Source: Betaproteobacteria bacterium
Lineage (GTDB): Bacteria; Pseudomonadota; Gammaproteobacteria; Burkholderiales; Burkholderiaceae_F
NCBI GenBank assembly: GCA_016861185.1
Contig: BOKW01000003.1
Coordinates: 558,001-622,000 of the forward strand
Direction of reading: 5' to 3'
Length of the DNA stretch: 64,000 bases
Shown piece by piece: positions 43,644 through 52,117 of the stretch; the stretch's first letter is position 1; every line of letters begins with the position of its first letter. Both the position numbers and the translations under genes were made by a program. Below the pieces are notes generated by a model that saw nothing but the letters and a program-made list of their open reading frames with translations, did no database searches and had not been told where the DNA came from.

Positions 43644-46538
43644 TCAGGCGTGCGACGTACCGTCGGGGAGCGCTCCCCTCTTCTTCAAAACCGCCGTGTT
43701 CCGCGCTTCCGGTAGCTGCTGGAGGAGCGTCGCCAGCGCCTGCCGCTCCTTCGCACTCGCCCCGCCGCTTTGGCAGAGCTCGGTCAGGACGAGCAGTTCG
43801 AGCCAACGCGCCTCCTGTGTGCGGGCCTCTGCAAGCGCTCGTCTCAGCGATACAGCGGCCGCCGATCGTTGGCCGCGGCCGCGGGCGATCGCCGCCTCGG
43901 TCAGCAACAACTGCGGCAAGTACACGCGCTCGCCGTACCGCTCCACTATCTCGAACGCCTCTTCGAGCTGTCGCTGGGCCGCATCCCACTCGCCGGCAAG
44001 CACAAGCGCTTCGGCGGCGTAACCCAGGGTTTCGCTCACTCCGGCGATCATGCCGAGGCGCAGGTTCTCTTCGCATGCTTCTTGAATCCGTCGATAGCCC
44101 TGGTGAGGATTACCTTGGCGCGAGTCGGCCCAACCGCGAAACCACCGGCCCGCCGTTCGGCCGTGCGCAAGTGCGTGGTCTTCCACGAGCGCCTGCATCT
44201 CGTCGGCCAACGCGCCTACGCGTTCTGCGTCGCCGAGCCGCACTTCGCACAGCGCGTCGAACCAGATCGCAACCAGTCGAGCCATCGGCAGGCCCAGCCG
44301 GACCGCGTGCGCGTAAGCCTGCTCAATGCGAGCGCGGGACTGTTCGACGAAGCCGAGCTGAAGCAGTTCGAGACCGAGCAAACCGAGCAGCGTGACTTGG
44401 GCGAAGCTTTGCTCGGGCGTGGCGTCGACATTCTCCAACGCCGGCAGCGCGCGTTCGATCAAGGTGCAAGCGGAGCGCGGCCGGCCCTGCAACAGATGAA
44501 CCTCGCCCTGTGCGGTACATGCGGCGAGTTGAAGAACGGGATCGCCTGCGGCGGCGGGCAGCCCGAGCGCCCGGTCCGCCAATGCGAGCGCCTCGTCGTA
44601 CTCGGCGCGCAGACACAGCACGAATCCGAAGTTGTGCAGCAGCAGTCCGCGCATCGGATGCTCTGGGAGATCCGCGAGCAACTCATACGCCCGCTGAAGA
44701 GAACGCTTCGCTTCGGCGCCGGCGCCGAGCACATGGAATGCCGACATACCGTGTAACGTCGCAAGCTGCAGTTCCACCGCGTTGCGCTCGGCGTCCTGCG
44801 GCGCGCGCTCAACCAGGCGCAGTGCGCGTTCGGTAGTGTTCAGGCACTCGATCGGGGCAAGCTGCAACAGCGAGGTCTGGGCAGCCTCAGCGTAGTAGCG
44901 CAGGGCCTTCATCGCGTCCCCGCCGCGCTCGAAGTGCATCGCCAGTTCGCTCGGCACCGCCGGCACGCCTGCGGCCCGCTCGCGCTCGAGCGCCGCCCCG
45001 ACCCTGCGGTGGAGCTCCGCGCGGGACGCCGCAGCCGTGCGCTCGTACAGCGCTTGCCGAAAGAGCGCGTGCCTGAACGAGTACGGTGACTCGGACGCGT
45101 CGGTCGGCTCGGCGGGCATGGCGTTCAGCCACAACTGCATGCGGGCGAGCTCTGCGCACGTTTGTCCCACGGCGCCGGCATCTTCTTCGAGCGCGAGAGC
45201 GAGCGTGGTGACGCGGAATTCGACGCCGCAGATGGCCGCCGCGGTAAGCAGCTTGCGATGCTCTTCGGTCAGCCCGGCGATGTAATGATCGATCAGCGCA
45301 GTCAGGTTCTGCGGAACTGCCGCCTGCAAGTCGGGAAGCCGGTGAATCGCGCCGCCGGTCTGTTCATGCGTAGCGGCGTTGGTCATCACCGAGTCTACGA
45401 ACAGGGGAACGCCCTCGGTGCGATCGTGCAAAGCCCGCACGAAGGCCTCGTCGCCGGCCATCGATGGCCAGCGACGGGCCAGGTAGTCGGCTACCTCCGT
45501 CTCGGAAAACGAATCGAGCACGATCTCTTCGCACAGTCCGTGCAGGCGCAGCTCGCGCCGCAAAGCGTTCATCGGATGGTCCAGCACGACGACTTCGGCG
45601 AGGCGGAAGCTCGCCAGCCACATCAGCCGCCCGCGGCCGCGGCGCCTTGCGATGTAGTCGATCAACTGAATCGTCGCTCGGTCGCTCCAGTGAAGGTCCT
45701 CGGTGACCAGCAGCAGCGGCTGGCGCTCGGTATACCGATCGAGCAACTCGCCCATCTCGCGCAGCATCCTTTCCGGGCTGACGCCAACGAGCTCGCGCCG
45801 CAGCGCCTCGCGCTCGTCGGCGGTGCTCAGCCACGGCAACTGCAGCAGCCAGGCCGGCGCGACGGCGCGCAGCAGCGGCAGCAGCGCGCTGTCGGAGCGG
45901 GAGAGTTCGCCGAGCGCCTCGAGAACCGGAAGGTAGGCCTCGCCCTGCCCGTAGTGTTCGACGCAATGGCCGCGCGCGCACGCGACGCCGTGCAGACTGG
46001 CGACAAAGTGATCGATCAGTGTCGTCTTGCCGATGCCGGGCTCGCCGGCCACCCAAACAACCGAGCGTCTGCCGCCCCGGGCACTGTCCCATGCGCGGCG
46101 CAGCCGGGCGAGCGCGTCGGCGCGACCAACGAACGATGAAGCCTGCGGCGACGCCGTTTCGGCCGCCGGGGCGCTGCCGGGAACCACGTGCGGAGCTGCG
46201 ATAAAGCGATATCCGCGCCGCGCCACCGTTTCGATGTATCGCGGGCGACGCGGATCATCGCCGAGCACCATCCGCAGATCGCTGATGGCCGTCTTCAGAA
46301 CGGAGTCGCTGACGAACTGGTGTCCCCACACCTGATCCAGCAATGCATGCTTGGTGAGCAGCGCGGTCGGTTGCCGCGCAAGCGCGCACAGTAGAGCGAA
46401 CGGCGTTGGCGCAAGTGCCATAGGCTGGCCAGCGCGCAGCAAGCGCGCGTTGGCCTCGTCGAGCTCGAATTCCCCAAAACGCACGCGCACCGGCTCCCCG
46501 GCATGCGAGTTGCGATTCGGAGGGGTGTTTTCGACCAT
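43644..46538 (-). CDS. Winged-helix / AAA-ATPase / TPR transcriptional regulator
   Basis: A 964-residue signal-integrating regulator. Residues 18-115 are an OmpR/PhoB-type winged helix (RFGEFELDEANARLLRAGQP ... YIETVARRGYRFIA). Residues 135-480 are an ATPase with Walker A VAGEPGIGKTTL and Walker B-like LLLVTEDLHW. The remainder is a chain of TPR-like helical repeats rich in Ala and Leu. Such proteins (CadC-DNA-binding plus STAND-like ATPase) bind an inducer through TPR repeats and activate genes. It converges with the ketone-body operon, 61 bp apart, so it may control it, but this is only positional. A few codons at the N-terminus (MVENTPPN) are ordinary. Confidence 0.88.
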   Translation of the reverse strand: MVENTPPNRNSHAGEPVRVRFGEFELDEANARLLRAGQPMALAPTPFALLCALARQPTALLTKHALLDQVWGHQFVSDSVLKTAISDLRMVLGDDPRRPRYIETVARRGYRFIAAPHVVPGSAPAAETASPQASSFVGRADALARLRRAWDSARGGRRSVVWVAGEPGIGKTTLIDHFVASLHGVACARGHCVEHYGQGEAYLPVLEALGELSRSDSALLPLLRAVAPAWLLQLPWLSTADEREALRRELVGVSPERMLREMGELLDRYTERQPLLLVTEDLHWSDRATIQLIDYIARRRGRGRLMWLASFRLAEVVVLDHPMNALRRELRLHGLCEEIVLDSFSETEVADYLARRWPSMAGDEAFVRALHDRTEGVPLFVDSVMTNAATHEQTGGAIHRLPDLQAAVPQNLTALIDHYIAGLTEEHRKLLTAAAICGVEFRVTTLALALEEDAGAVGQTCAELARMQLWLNAMPAEPTDASESPYSFRHALFRQALYERTAAASRAELHRRVGAALERERAAGVPAVPSELAMHFERGGDAMKALRYYAEAAQTSLLQLAPIECLNTTERALRLVERAPQDAERNAVELQLATLHGMSAFHVLGAGAEAKRSLQRAYELLADLPEHPMRGLLLHNFGFVLCLRAEYDEALALADRALGLPAAAGDPVLQLAACTAQGEVHLLQGRPRSACTLIERALPALENVDATPEQSFAQVTLLGLLGLELLQLGFVEQSRARIEQAYAHAVRLGLPMARLVAIWFDALCEVRLGDAERVGALADEMQALVEDHALAHGRTAGRWFRGWADSRQGNPHQGYRRIQEACEENLRLGMIAGVSETLGYAAEALVLAGEWDAAQRQLEEAFEIVERYGERVYLPQLLLTEAAIARGRGQRSAAAVSLRRALAEARTQEARWLELLVLTELCQSGGASAKERQALATLLQQLPEARNTAVLKKRGALPDGTSHA

Positions 46539-46591
46539 CCGACGTTAATGGGTCCGTGAGCCCGGCTGTGGCGGTAGGGGGACGGCGGCCT

Positions 46592-46945
46592 TCAGCGTGC
46601 GGCACCGGCGATTATGGACTGTTCGGCAACGTCACCCATGCCCGAGGGCACGCCACACGTCATGCGAAGGCTGACGCCACATTTCAGATCCGTGTCCCTT
46701 GAAGTTGTGTAAGTCCACAGTGCGCGCAAAATCGCTTCGAGCGTCATCGATGGTGACGACAGCGAACGTGCATTGTCAAGCAGCGCGGGCCGCTGGCCCT
46801 CGAACTCCACCGCCTCCTTCAACGTCGCGAAGGAGCGGTCGATGGTGGCCTGGGCTTTGCGCCGGATCCGCACACTGAAGGCGCGGTCGGACAGTGAGTG
46901 TCCCGTGTGCAAGGCCGCCGAGGGCAATGTGCAGGCGGACTGCAA
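46592..46945 (-). CDS. Uncertain small open frame
   Basis: An open frame of up to 117 residues containing RKAQATIDRSFATLKEAVEF, and otherwise without recognisable domains, signal or membrane segments. It lies upstream of the winged-helix regulator on the same strand, in about 550 bp otherwise lacking genes. Composition is normal for the genome but there is no strong ribosome-binding site. It may be a real unknown gene or a chance frame. Confidence 0.35.
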   Translation of the reverse strand: MQSACTLPSAALHTGHSLSDRAFSVRIRRKAQATIDRSFATLKEAVEFEGQRPALLDNARSLSSPSMTLEAILRALWTYTTSRDTDLKCGVSLRMTCGVPSGMGDVAEQSIIAGAAR

Positions 46946-47068
46946 CCGGGATGCACATGATCCGGCAATCGGCCGCTTCGCGCCACTCCGGAGCGGGTAC
47001 GGTGGACAGGGCCGAGTCAGAGGATCTTCAGTCGCCTGCGCACTGCGCCGACCTGGAAATCCCCCCTG

Positions 47069-47089
47069 CCCCCCTTTGCGAAAGGGGGG
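47069..47089. repeat. CCCCCCTTT palindrome after the GGDEF-EAL gene
   Basis: CCCCCCTTT-GCG-AAAGGGGGG, 9-bp perfect stem with a 3-base loop, preceded by AAATCCCCCCTGC. It lies just past the stop of the GGDEF-EAL gene, where it may also end transcription. Same family as the hairpins at 49681-49850 and 51929-52016. Confidence 0.65.
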
Positions 47090-47095
47090 TGTGGA

Positions 47096-49477
47096 TCAGG
47101 CGATCGCGGAAGCGGCCGTTGCCGACTCCAGCCCCCACTTCGACTCGCGCAGCCATGCCTCGAGCTTCGAACGACGCAGCGGGCCGCTGATCAGGTAGCC
47201 CTGTGCAAGATCGCAGCCCAGCGCGCGCAGCTCGTCGAGACAGGCGTCTGTCTCCACGCCTTCGGCGACGACCTTCAACCCGAGGTTGTGCGCCAGCTCG
47301 ATCGTCGAACGCACGATCATGCGGTCGTCGCGGTCGTCGGCCATGCCCATCACGAACGCGCGATCGATCTTCAGCTCGTCGACCGGCAGCCGCTTCAGAT
47401 ATGCGAGCGACGAGAAGCCCGTGCCGAAGTCGTCGATCGCGAGCCGCACGCCCAGCCCGTGCAGCGCGCGCAGCGTGGCGAGCGCGTGCTCCGGGTCCTC
47501 CATAAAGCTCGACTCGGTGATCTCCAGGCACACCAGCTCGGGCGGCACGCGGTGGTTGTGCAGCAGGTCGTTGACCAACTGCGGCAGATCGCGGCTCATC
47601 AGATCGCGCGCCGAGATGTTGACCGCCACCTGCAGCGGCATGCCGTCGGCCGCCCAGCGGCCGCATTGGCGCAGCGTGACCGCGAGCATCCAGCGCGTGA
47701 TCACGCGGATGAAACCGGTCTGCTCCGCGTACGGCATGAACTCGTCGGGCGGCACGAGCCCGCGGGTCGGGTGCCGCCAGCGAACCAGCGCCTCGACGCC
47801 GCCGACGCGCCCGGACGCCAGCTCGATCTTCGGCTGGTAGTAGGCACGCAATTCGGCGGACTCGACCGCGCGCCGCAGCTCGCCGAGCAGCGAAAGGTGC
47901 TGGCGCTGCGCGACTTCGTAGCGCGCGTCGTAGAAGGCGAAGCTGCCGGTGCTGCGCTTGGCCACGTACATCACGATGTCGGCGCGGCGCATCAGCGTGC
48001 CGGCGTCGATGCCGTCGTCGGGATAGACCGCGATGCCGATGCTCGCGGCCACGTCGATCGGCTGGCCCTCGAACTCGATCGGCGCGCGCAGCGCGTTGAC
48101 GATCGCGCGCGCGACCGCGCGCACCTCGTCGACGTCGGCGGCGGTCAGCACGATCGCGAACTCGTCGCCGCCGAGGCGCGCGACGGTGCCGCCGTCGCGC
48201 AGCACGCCGCGCAGCCGCTCGGCCACGCGCCTGAGCACCTCGTCGCCGGCGGCGTGGCCGAGCGTGTCGTTGATGCCCTTGAAGCGGTCCAGATCGAGCA
48301 GCATCACCGCGGCGATTCGGCCGCGCTGCGCCGCGTGCCGCAGCGCGACCTCGATGCGCTCGACCAGCCGTGCGCGATTCGGCAGCCCGGTCAGCGCATC
48401 CTCGTACGCGAGCCGCAGGACCTCCTGCTCGCGGCTGGCGATGCCTTCGCGCATGTGGTTGAGGCTGCCGGCGAGTACGCCGATCTCGTCGTCGCGCGCG
48501 ATCGCGATCGGTGCGCGATAGTCGCCCTCCTGCATGCGCGCGGCGCTGCGCGTCAGCTCCGACAGCGGCTGCGTGATCGTGCGCGCGATCACGTAGCTCG
48601 CCGCGATCGCGACGGCGACGCTGACCGCAGCGAGCAGCAGCAGGAACATGCGCAGCCGGTCGAAGGCGGCGAGCACTTCGTCGAGCGAACGCTGCAGCAC
48701 CGCGAAGACGCGACCACCGTCGCTCGCGCCCACGGCGAGCACGCGCGTTTCGTACTCGGCGCCGCCGAGCCGCAGCGACAGGCGCGCCTGCGGCTGCAGC
48801 GCACCGTTCTGCAGCGCCGCGCCGAGCGCCGCGCGCCGCGTACCGGTCAGCGTCGAAGCGAGCTCGACCGGCGCGCCGCTTTCGCGCACGTCGAAGAAGC
48901 TGACGTGCAGCTCGGTCAACTGGCGCAGCTCGGCCGCCAGCGCATCGTCGACCTCGAAGCCGAGCACGACCCAGCCGCCCGGCTTCGGCGCCGCGAGCGC
49001 GACGGTGACGAACTGATACGCGCGCTCGTCGAACGGCACCACCGTCGCCGCGCGCCCCGTCTTGTGCGCGGCGTCGATCAGCCCGATCGGCGCGAACGCA
49101 CGGCCGCGCCGCCGCGGATCGACCGCGTCGGCGACGATGTTGTGATCAAGCCCGACGAGCAGCGCCGCATCGGCGCCGACGCGCGCGGCATGGTTGCGCA
49201 GCGCCGCCTCGGCGGCGGCAGCGTCGCGCGCAGCCACGGCTTCGCGCAGCGCGTGATCGGCGGCAAGCAGGGCGGCGGCCTGCAGCAGTTGCTCGCGCTT
49301 CAGTTCCAGCAGCCGCGCGAAGATCCTCTCGGCGGAAACGAGTTCGGCTTCGATCTGCTCGCGCGCGTTGCCGACGCCGGCCTGGTTCACGATCGCGAAA
49401 CCGATCCCCTGGATCAACACGATCAGGACCGTAAACGACAGCAGGATGCGGGTGCGCAGTCGGCGCAAGCGCGGCAT
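47096..49477 (-). CDS. Membrane GGDEF-EAL cyclic-di-GMP protein with HAMP
   Basis: A 793-residue membrane signalling protein. TM1 (ILLSFTVLIVLIQGIGFAIV) and TM2 near residue 300 flank a periplasmic Cache-like sensor; a HAMP segment (SYVIARTITQPLSELTRSAA) follows. The GGDEF domain (about 380-540) has an intact RLGGDEFAIVL active site but no RxxD inhibitory site before it. The EAL domain (about 550-790) keeps VEALVRWRHPTRG, VNISARDL, LEITESS, AIDDFGTGFSSLAYLKRL and AEGVETDA. Both halves look catalytic, so it could make or break c-di-GMP. ATG 49477 is chosen; a longer frame starts further upstream. Confidence 0.93.
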   Translation of the reverse strand: MPRLRRLRTRILLSFTVLIVLIQGIGFAIVNQAGVGNAREQIEAELVSAERIFARLLELKREQLLQAAALLAADHALREAVAARDAAAAEAALRNHAARVGADAALLVGLDHNIVADAVDPRRRGRAFAPIGLIDAAHKTGRAATVVPFDERAYQFVTVALAAPKPGGWVVLGFEVDDALAAELRQLTELHVSFFDVRESGAPVELASTLTGTRRAALGAALQNGALQPQARLSLRLGGAEYETRVLAVGASDGGRVFAVLQRSLDEVLAAFDRLRMFLLLLAAVSVAVAIAASYVIARTITQPLSELTRSAARMQEGDYRAPIAIARDDEIGVLAGSLNHMREGIASREQEVLRLAYEDALTGLPNRARLVERIEVALRHAAQRGRIAAVMLLDLDRFKGINDTLGHAAGDEVLRRVAERLRGVLRDGGTVARLGGDEFAIVLTAADVDEVRAVARAIVNALRAPIEFEGQPIDVAASIGIAVYPDDGIDAGTLMRRADIVMYVAKRSTGSFAFYDARYEVAQRQHLSLLGELRRAVESAELRAYYQPKIELASGRVGGVEALVRWRHPTRGLVPPDEFMPYAEQTGFIRVITRWMLAVTLRQCGRWAADGMPLQVAVNISARDLMSRDLPQLVNDLLHNHRVPPELVCLEITESSFMEDPEHALATLRALHGLGVRLAIDDFGTGFSSLAYLKRLPVDELKIDRAFVMGMADDRDDRMIVRSTIELAHNLGLKVVAEGVETDACLDELRALGCDLAQGYLISGPLRRSKLEAWLRESKWGLESATAASAIA

Positions 49478-49680
49478 GGTCGCTCTCAGCCGCGCTTCCC
49501 CGCCGCGCCGGGCGAACAGGTCGGAGTGGTGGCCACGCTGGATCCTCGCGATGGCGCGCCGGGCGGCGCGACGCAAGCCACGATAGCGGGCCCGTGCGCC
49601 GCGCGATGCGCAACAAGGGCCGACTTGGCGGGCCTATTCGGCGGTTCCTGCGTCGCGGCTCTCTCCTTCGTCTGCACCTC

Positions 49681-49850
49681 GTCCCCATTCCGCAAAGGGG
49701 GACCGGAGGGGGAAGATCCGATTCACACGCACCGAAGGTGCGTCCGTTCTCGTCCCCCTTTTGTAAAGGGGGACCGGAGGGGGATCTTCGGTTGTCTCCC
49801 CCGGCGCAAGACCTGAGAAATCCCCCCTACCCCCCTTTTTCAAAGGGGGG
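49681..49850. repeat. Cluster of three GC-rich palindromes
   Basis: Three hairpins of one family: 49681-49703 (degenerate), 49752-49774 (GTCCCCCTTT-TGT-AAAGGGGGAC, perfect 10-bp arms) and 49830-49850 (CCCCCCTTT-TTC-AAAGGGGGG). They fill most of the 442-bp gap between the GGDEF-EAL and M48 genes, together with the GACCGGAGGGGGA tails that follow the first two. I see no gene in the gap. Confidence 0.7.
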
Positions 49851-49919
49851 GTTCGCAAGAGAAAGGGGGCATAAGCCCCCGCACTTCAAGCCGCCTGCGC
49901 GCTTGCCGAAGTCCTTTGC

Positions 49920-50633
49920 ATGAGTGCCGGCGCCGGTCTCCGCATCGCCGAACGCGTCGTTCGATGCGCAGCGTTCGCGTGGCTGGCCTTTGCCGCCGGT
50001 GCGCCCGCGGCGAGCTGCGATGTCGCGCCGGGAGAAGTCGCAGCGGTGCACGAGCGCCACATGCGCGCGCTGAACGCTGCGCTCGGCGAAGAGCCGCGGC
50101 CGGTCGCGCGCGCACAGCGCGTGTTCGAACGGCTGCTCGCGGCAAACGGATTGGAAGGGCGCGGCTACGCGCTGCGCGCGTACGCGATGCGCGGCTTCAA
50201 CGCGTCGGCGATCTATCCGCGCGGTGTGGCGCTGAGCCTGGTCGCGATGGACGACGACGTGAGCGACGAGGAGCTTGCCGCGGTGCTCGCGCACGAACTG
50301 GCGCACCTCGAACTGGGCCATGCGCTCGACCAGGCGTGCGAGCAGTGGCGGCTCGCGCGCAGCCCTCTCGGTTTCCTCGACGCCGCGCGCGAGTTCGAAC
50401 GCGAGGCCGTCGACAACCCGTCCTTCGCCGCGCCGTTCGCGCGCCTTTCGCGCGCGCACGAGCTGCAGGCCGACGCGTTCGCGCTGCGGCTCCTGCAGGC
50501 GGCCGGCTACGCACCGCTCAGCCTGTCGCAGATGCTGGCGGCGCGCGCCGTCGCCAACCCGCTCGCCGGCACGCATCCCGAACTGGCCGAACGCCTCGCC
50601 GCGCTGGCGATCGCCGTCGCCGCGGTTCCCTGA
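49920..50633 (+). CDS. M48-family zinc metalloprotease, exported
   Basis: A 237-residue protease. A hydrophobic N-terminal segment (CAAFAWLAFAAGAPAASC) is a signal peptide, possibly with a lipid-linked Cys. The zinc site is HELAHLELGH (HExxH with Glu as base), with the third ligand Glu in RAHELQADAFALRLLQAAGY. Small soluble M48 proteases act in envelope protein quality control (YcaL/LoiP-like). The start ATG fits the signal peptide; the terminator at 50653 follows 20 bp after the stop. Confidence 0.9.
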   Translation: MSAGAGLRIAERVVRCAAFAWLAFAAGAPAASCDVAPGEVAAVHERHMRALNAALGEEPRPVARAQRVFERLLAANGLEGRGYALRAYAMRGFNASAIYPRGVALSLVAMDDDVSDEELAAVLAHELAHLELGHALDQACEQWRLARSPLGFLDAAREFEREAVDNPSFAAPFARLSRAHELQADAFALRLLQAAGYAPLSLSQMLAARAVANPLAGTHPELAERLAALAIAVAAVP

Positions 50634-50652
50634 GCGGCGCGAACGCTGAAAG

Positions 50653-50676
50653 GAAAACGGCGCCCGCGGGCGCCGT
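50653..50676. terminator. Rho-independent terminator between M48 and fba
   Basis: A perfect palindrome ACGGCGCCCG/CGGGCGCCGT (50657-50676). Read leftward it is followed by TTTTCCTTTC, fitting a terminator for the leftward fba gene; read rightward, the C/T tail is weaker, so it may serve both converging genes. Confidence 0.75.
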
Positions 50677-50699
50677 CTTCTCCACCACCGCGGCGCGAA

Positions 50700-51764
50700 T
50701 CAGTGCACGTGCTGGCTCAGCTCGCCGGTGCGGTACTTGTGCGCGATCGTCTCCAGCGGCAGCGGCTTGATGCGGCCGGCCTGCCCTTCGCAGCCGAACT
50801 GCACGTAGCGCTGTTTGCAGATCGCCTTGGCCGCCTCGCGCGCCGGCTTCAGGTATTCGCGCGGGTCGAACTTGCCCGGGTTCTCGTGCAGGAACTTGCG
50901 GATCGCCGCGGTCATCGCGAGCCGGATGTCGGTGTCGATGTTGACCTTGCGCACGCCGTGCTTGATCGCTTCCTGGATCTCCTCCACCGGCACGCCGTAG
51001 GTTTCCTTCATCTGGCCGCCGTACTTGCGGATCTCGTCGAGCAGCTCCTGCGGCACGCTGGAGGAGCCGTGCATCACCAGGTGCGTGTTCGGGATGCGGC
51101 GATGGATCTCCTTGATGCGCTCGATCGCAAGGATGTCGCCCGTCGGCTTGCGCGTGAACTTGTACGCGCCGTGGCTGGTGCCGATCGCGATCGCGAGCGC
51201 GTCGAGCTGAGTGCGCTTGACGAAGTCGGCCGCCTGCTCGGGATCGGTCAGCAGCATCTCCTTGGTCATCGTGCCCTCGGCGCCGTGGCCGTCTTCCTTG
51301 TCGCCCTTCATGGTTTCGAGCGAGCCAAGGCAGCCCAGCTCGCCTTCGACCGACACGCCGACCGCGTGCGCCATGTCGACGACCTTCTTCGTCACCCGCC
51401 AGTTGTATTCGTAATCGGCGACGGTCTTGCCGTCTTCCTTCAGCGACCCGTCCATCATCACCGAGGAGAAGCCGAGCTTGATCGCGCCTTCGCACACCGC
51501 CGGGCTCTGCCCATGGTCCTGATGCATCGCGATCGGGATGTCGGGATAGGACTCGACCGCCGCCTGGATCAGGTGCTTCAGGAACAGCTCGCCGGCGTAT
51601 TTCCGCGCGCCGGCGGAGGCCTGCATGATCACCGGCGCGTTGACCTCCTTCGCCGCCTCCATGATCGCCTGCACCTGCTCGAGGTTGTTGACGTTGAACG
51701 CCGGCACGCCGTAGCCGCTTTCGGCCGCGTGATCCAGCAGTTGACGCATCGAAACCAGCGCCAT
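50700..51764 (-). CDS. fba: Class II fructose-bisphosphate aldolase
   Basis: A 354-residue zinc aldolase of the Calvin-cycle-subtype sequence (long 'CbbA'-like form). Zn and substrate motifs: [74 protein letters not shown] and [19 protein letters not shown]. The start is an ATG with a perfect AGGAGGAG ribosome-binding site. It cleaves fructose 1,6-bisphosphate in glycolysis or makes it in gluconeogenesis. It is the last in the block tkt-gap-pgk-pyk-fba, but an S41 peptidase gene now sits between pyk and fba. Confidence 0.97.
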   Translation of the reverse strand: MALVSMRQLLDHAAESGYGVPAFNVNNLEQVQAIMEAAKEVNAPVIMQASAGARKYAGELFLKHLIQAAVESYPDIPIAMHQDHGQSPAVCEGAIKLGFSSVMMDGSLKEDGKTVADYEYNWRVTKKVVDMAHAVGVSVEGELGCLGSLETMKGDKEDGHGAEGTMTKEMLLTDPEQAADFVKRTQLDALAIAIGTSHGAYKFTRKPTGDILAIERIKEIHRRIPNTHLVMHGSSSVPQELLDEIRKYGGQMKETYGVPVEEIQEAIKHGVRKVNIDTDIRLAMTAAIRKFLHENPGKFDPREYLKPAREAAKAICKQRYVQFGCEGQAGRIKPLPLETIAHKYRTGELSQHVH

Positions 51765-51928
51765 GACTCCTCCTGTATGAACTGTCCCTTTTGGACAAGC
51801 CGTCGAAGGCGACATTCTAGGCGGGCGGCGCGGCGCTCGATGGCCGCTCGTCGCGGAGGAAGGGTGGATGCTGGTGTAAGCGCTTTCGATGCGTGGTCGC
51901 GGTTGCTGAGGTTGTGAAATCCCCCCTG

Positions 51929-52016
51929 CCCCCCTTTTACAAAGGGGGGTTCAACCATTGCCACGCGGAAGACCTCCGCACCGCGAGCACTCAGCCCCCT
52001 TTCGAAAAGGGGGCGC
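51929..52016. repeat. Two CCCCCCTTT palindromes before fba
   Basis: 51929-51949 is CCCCCCTTT-TAC-AAAGGGGGG, and 51994-52016 is GCCCCCTTT-TCG-AAAAGGGGGC. They belong to the same hairpin family as 47069 and 49681. The 353-bp gap between the S41 and fba genes holds no gene beyond these; further G-rich half copies run to about 52075. Confidence 0.65.
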
Positions 52017-52117
52017 ACGCGAAACGTGCGGGGGATTTCAAAGGGGCCGCGCGCTTGGCGCGCGGGGGATTTCGCAACGCGACGCAAGCGCCACCAGGCC
52101 GCTCGCTCAGCCGAACG

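Noticed and set aside
47288..49816. Long open frame antisense to the GGDEF-EAL gene
   Set aside because: Same GC shadow effect; composition is Arg/Asp/His/Ala-rich with no domain, while the complementary strand has all GGDEF and EAL motifs.
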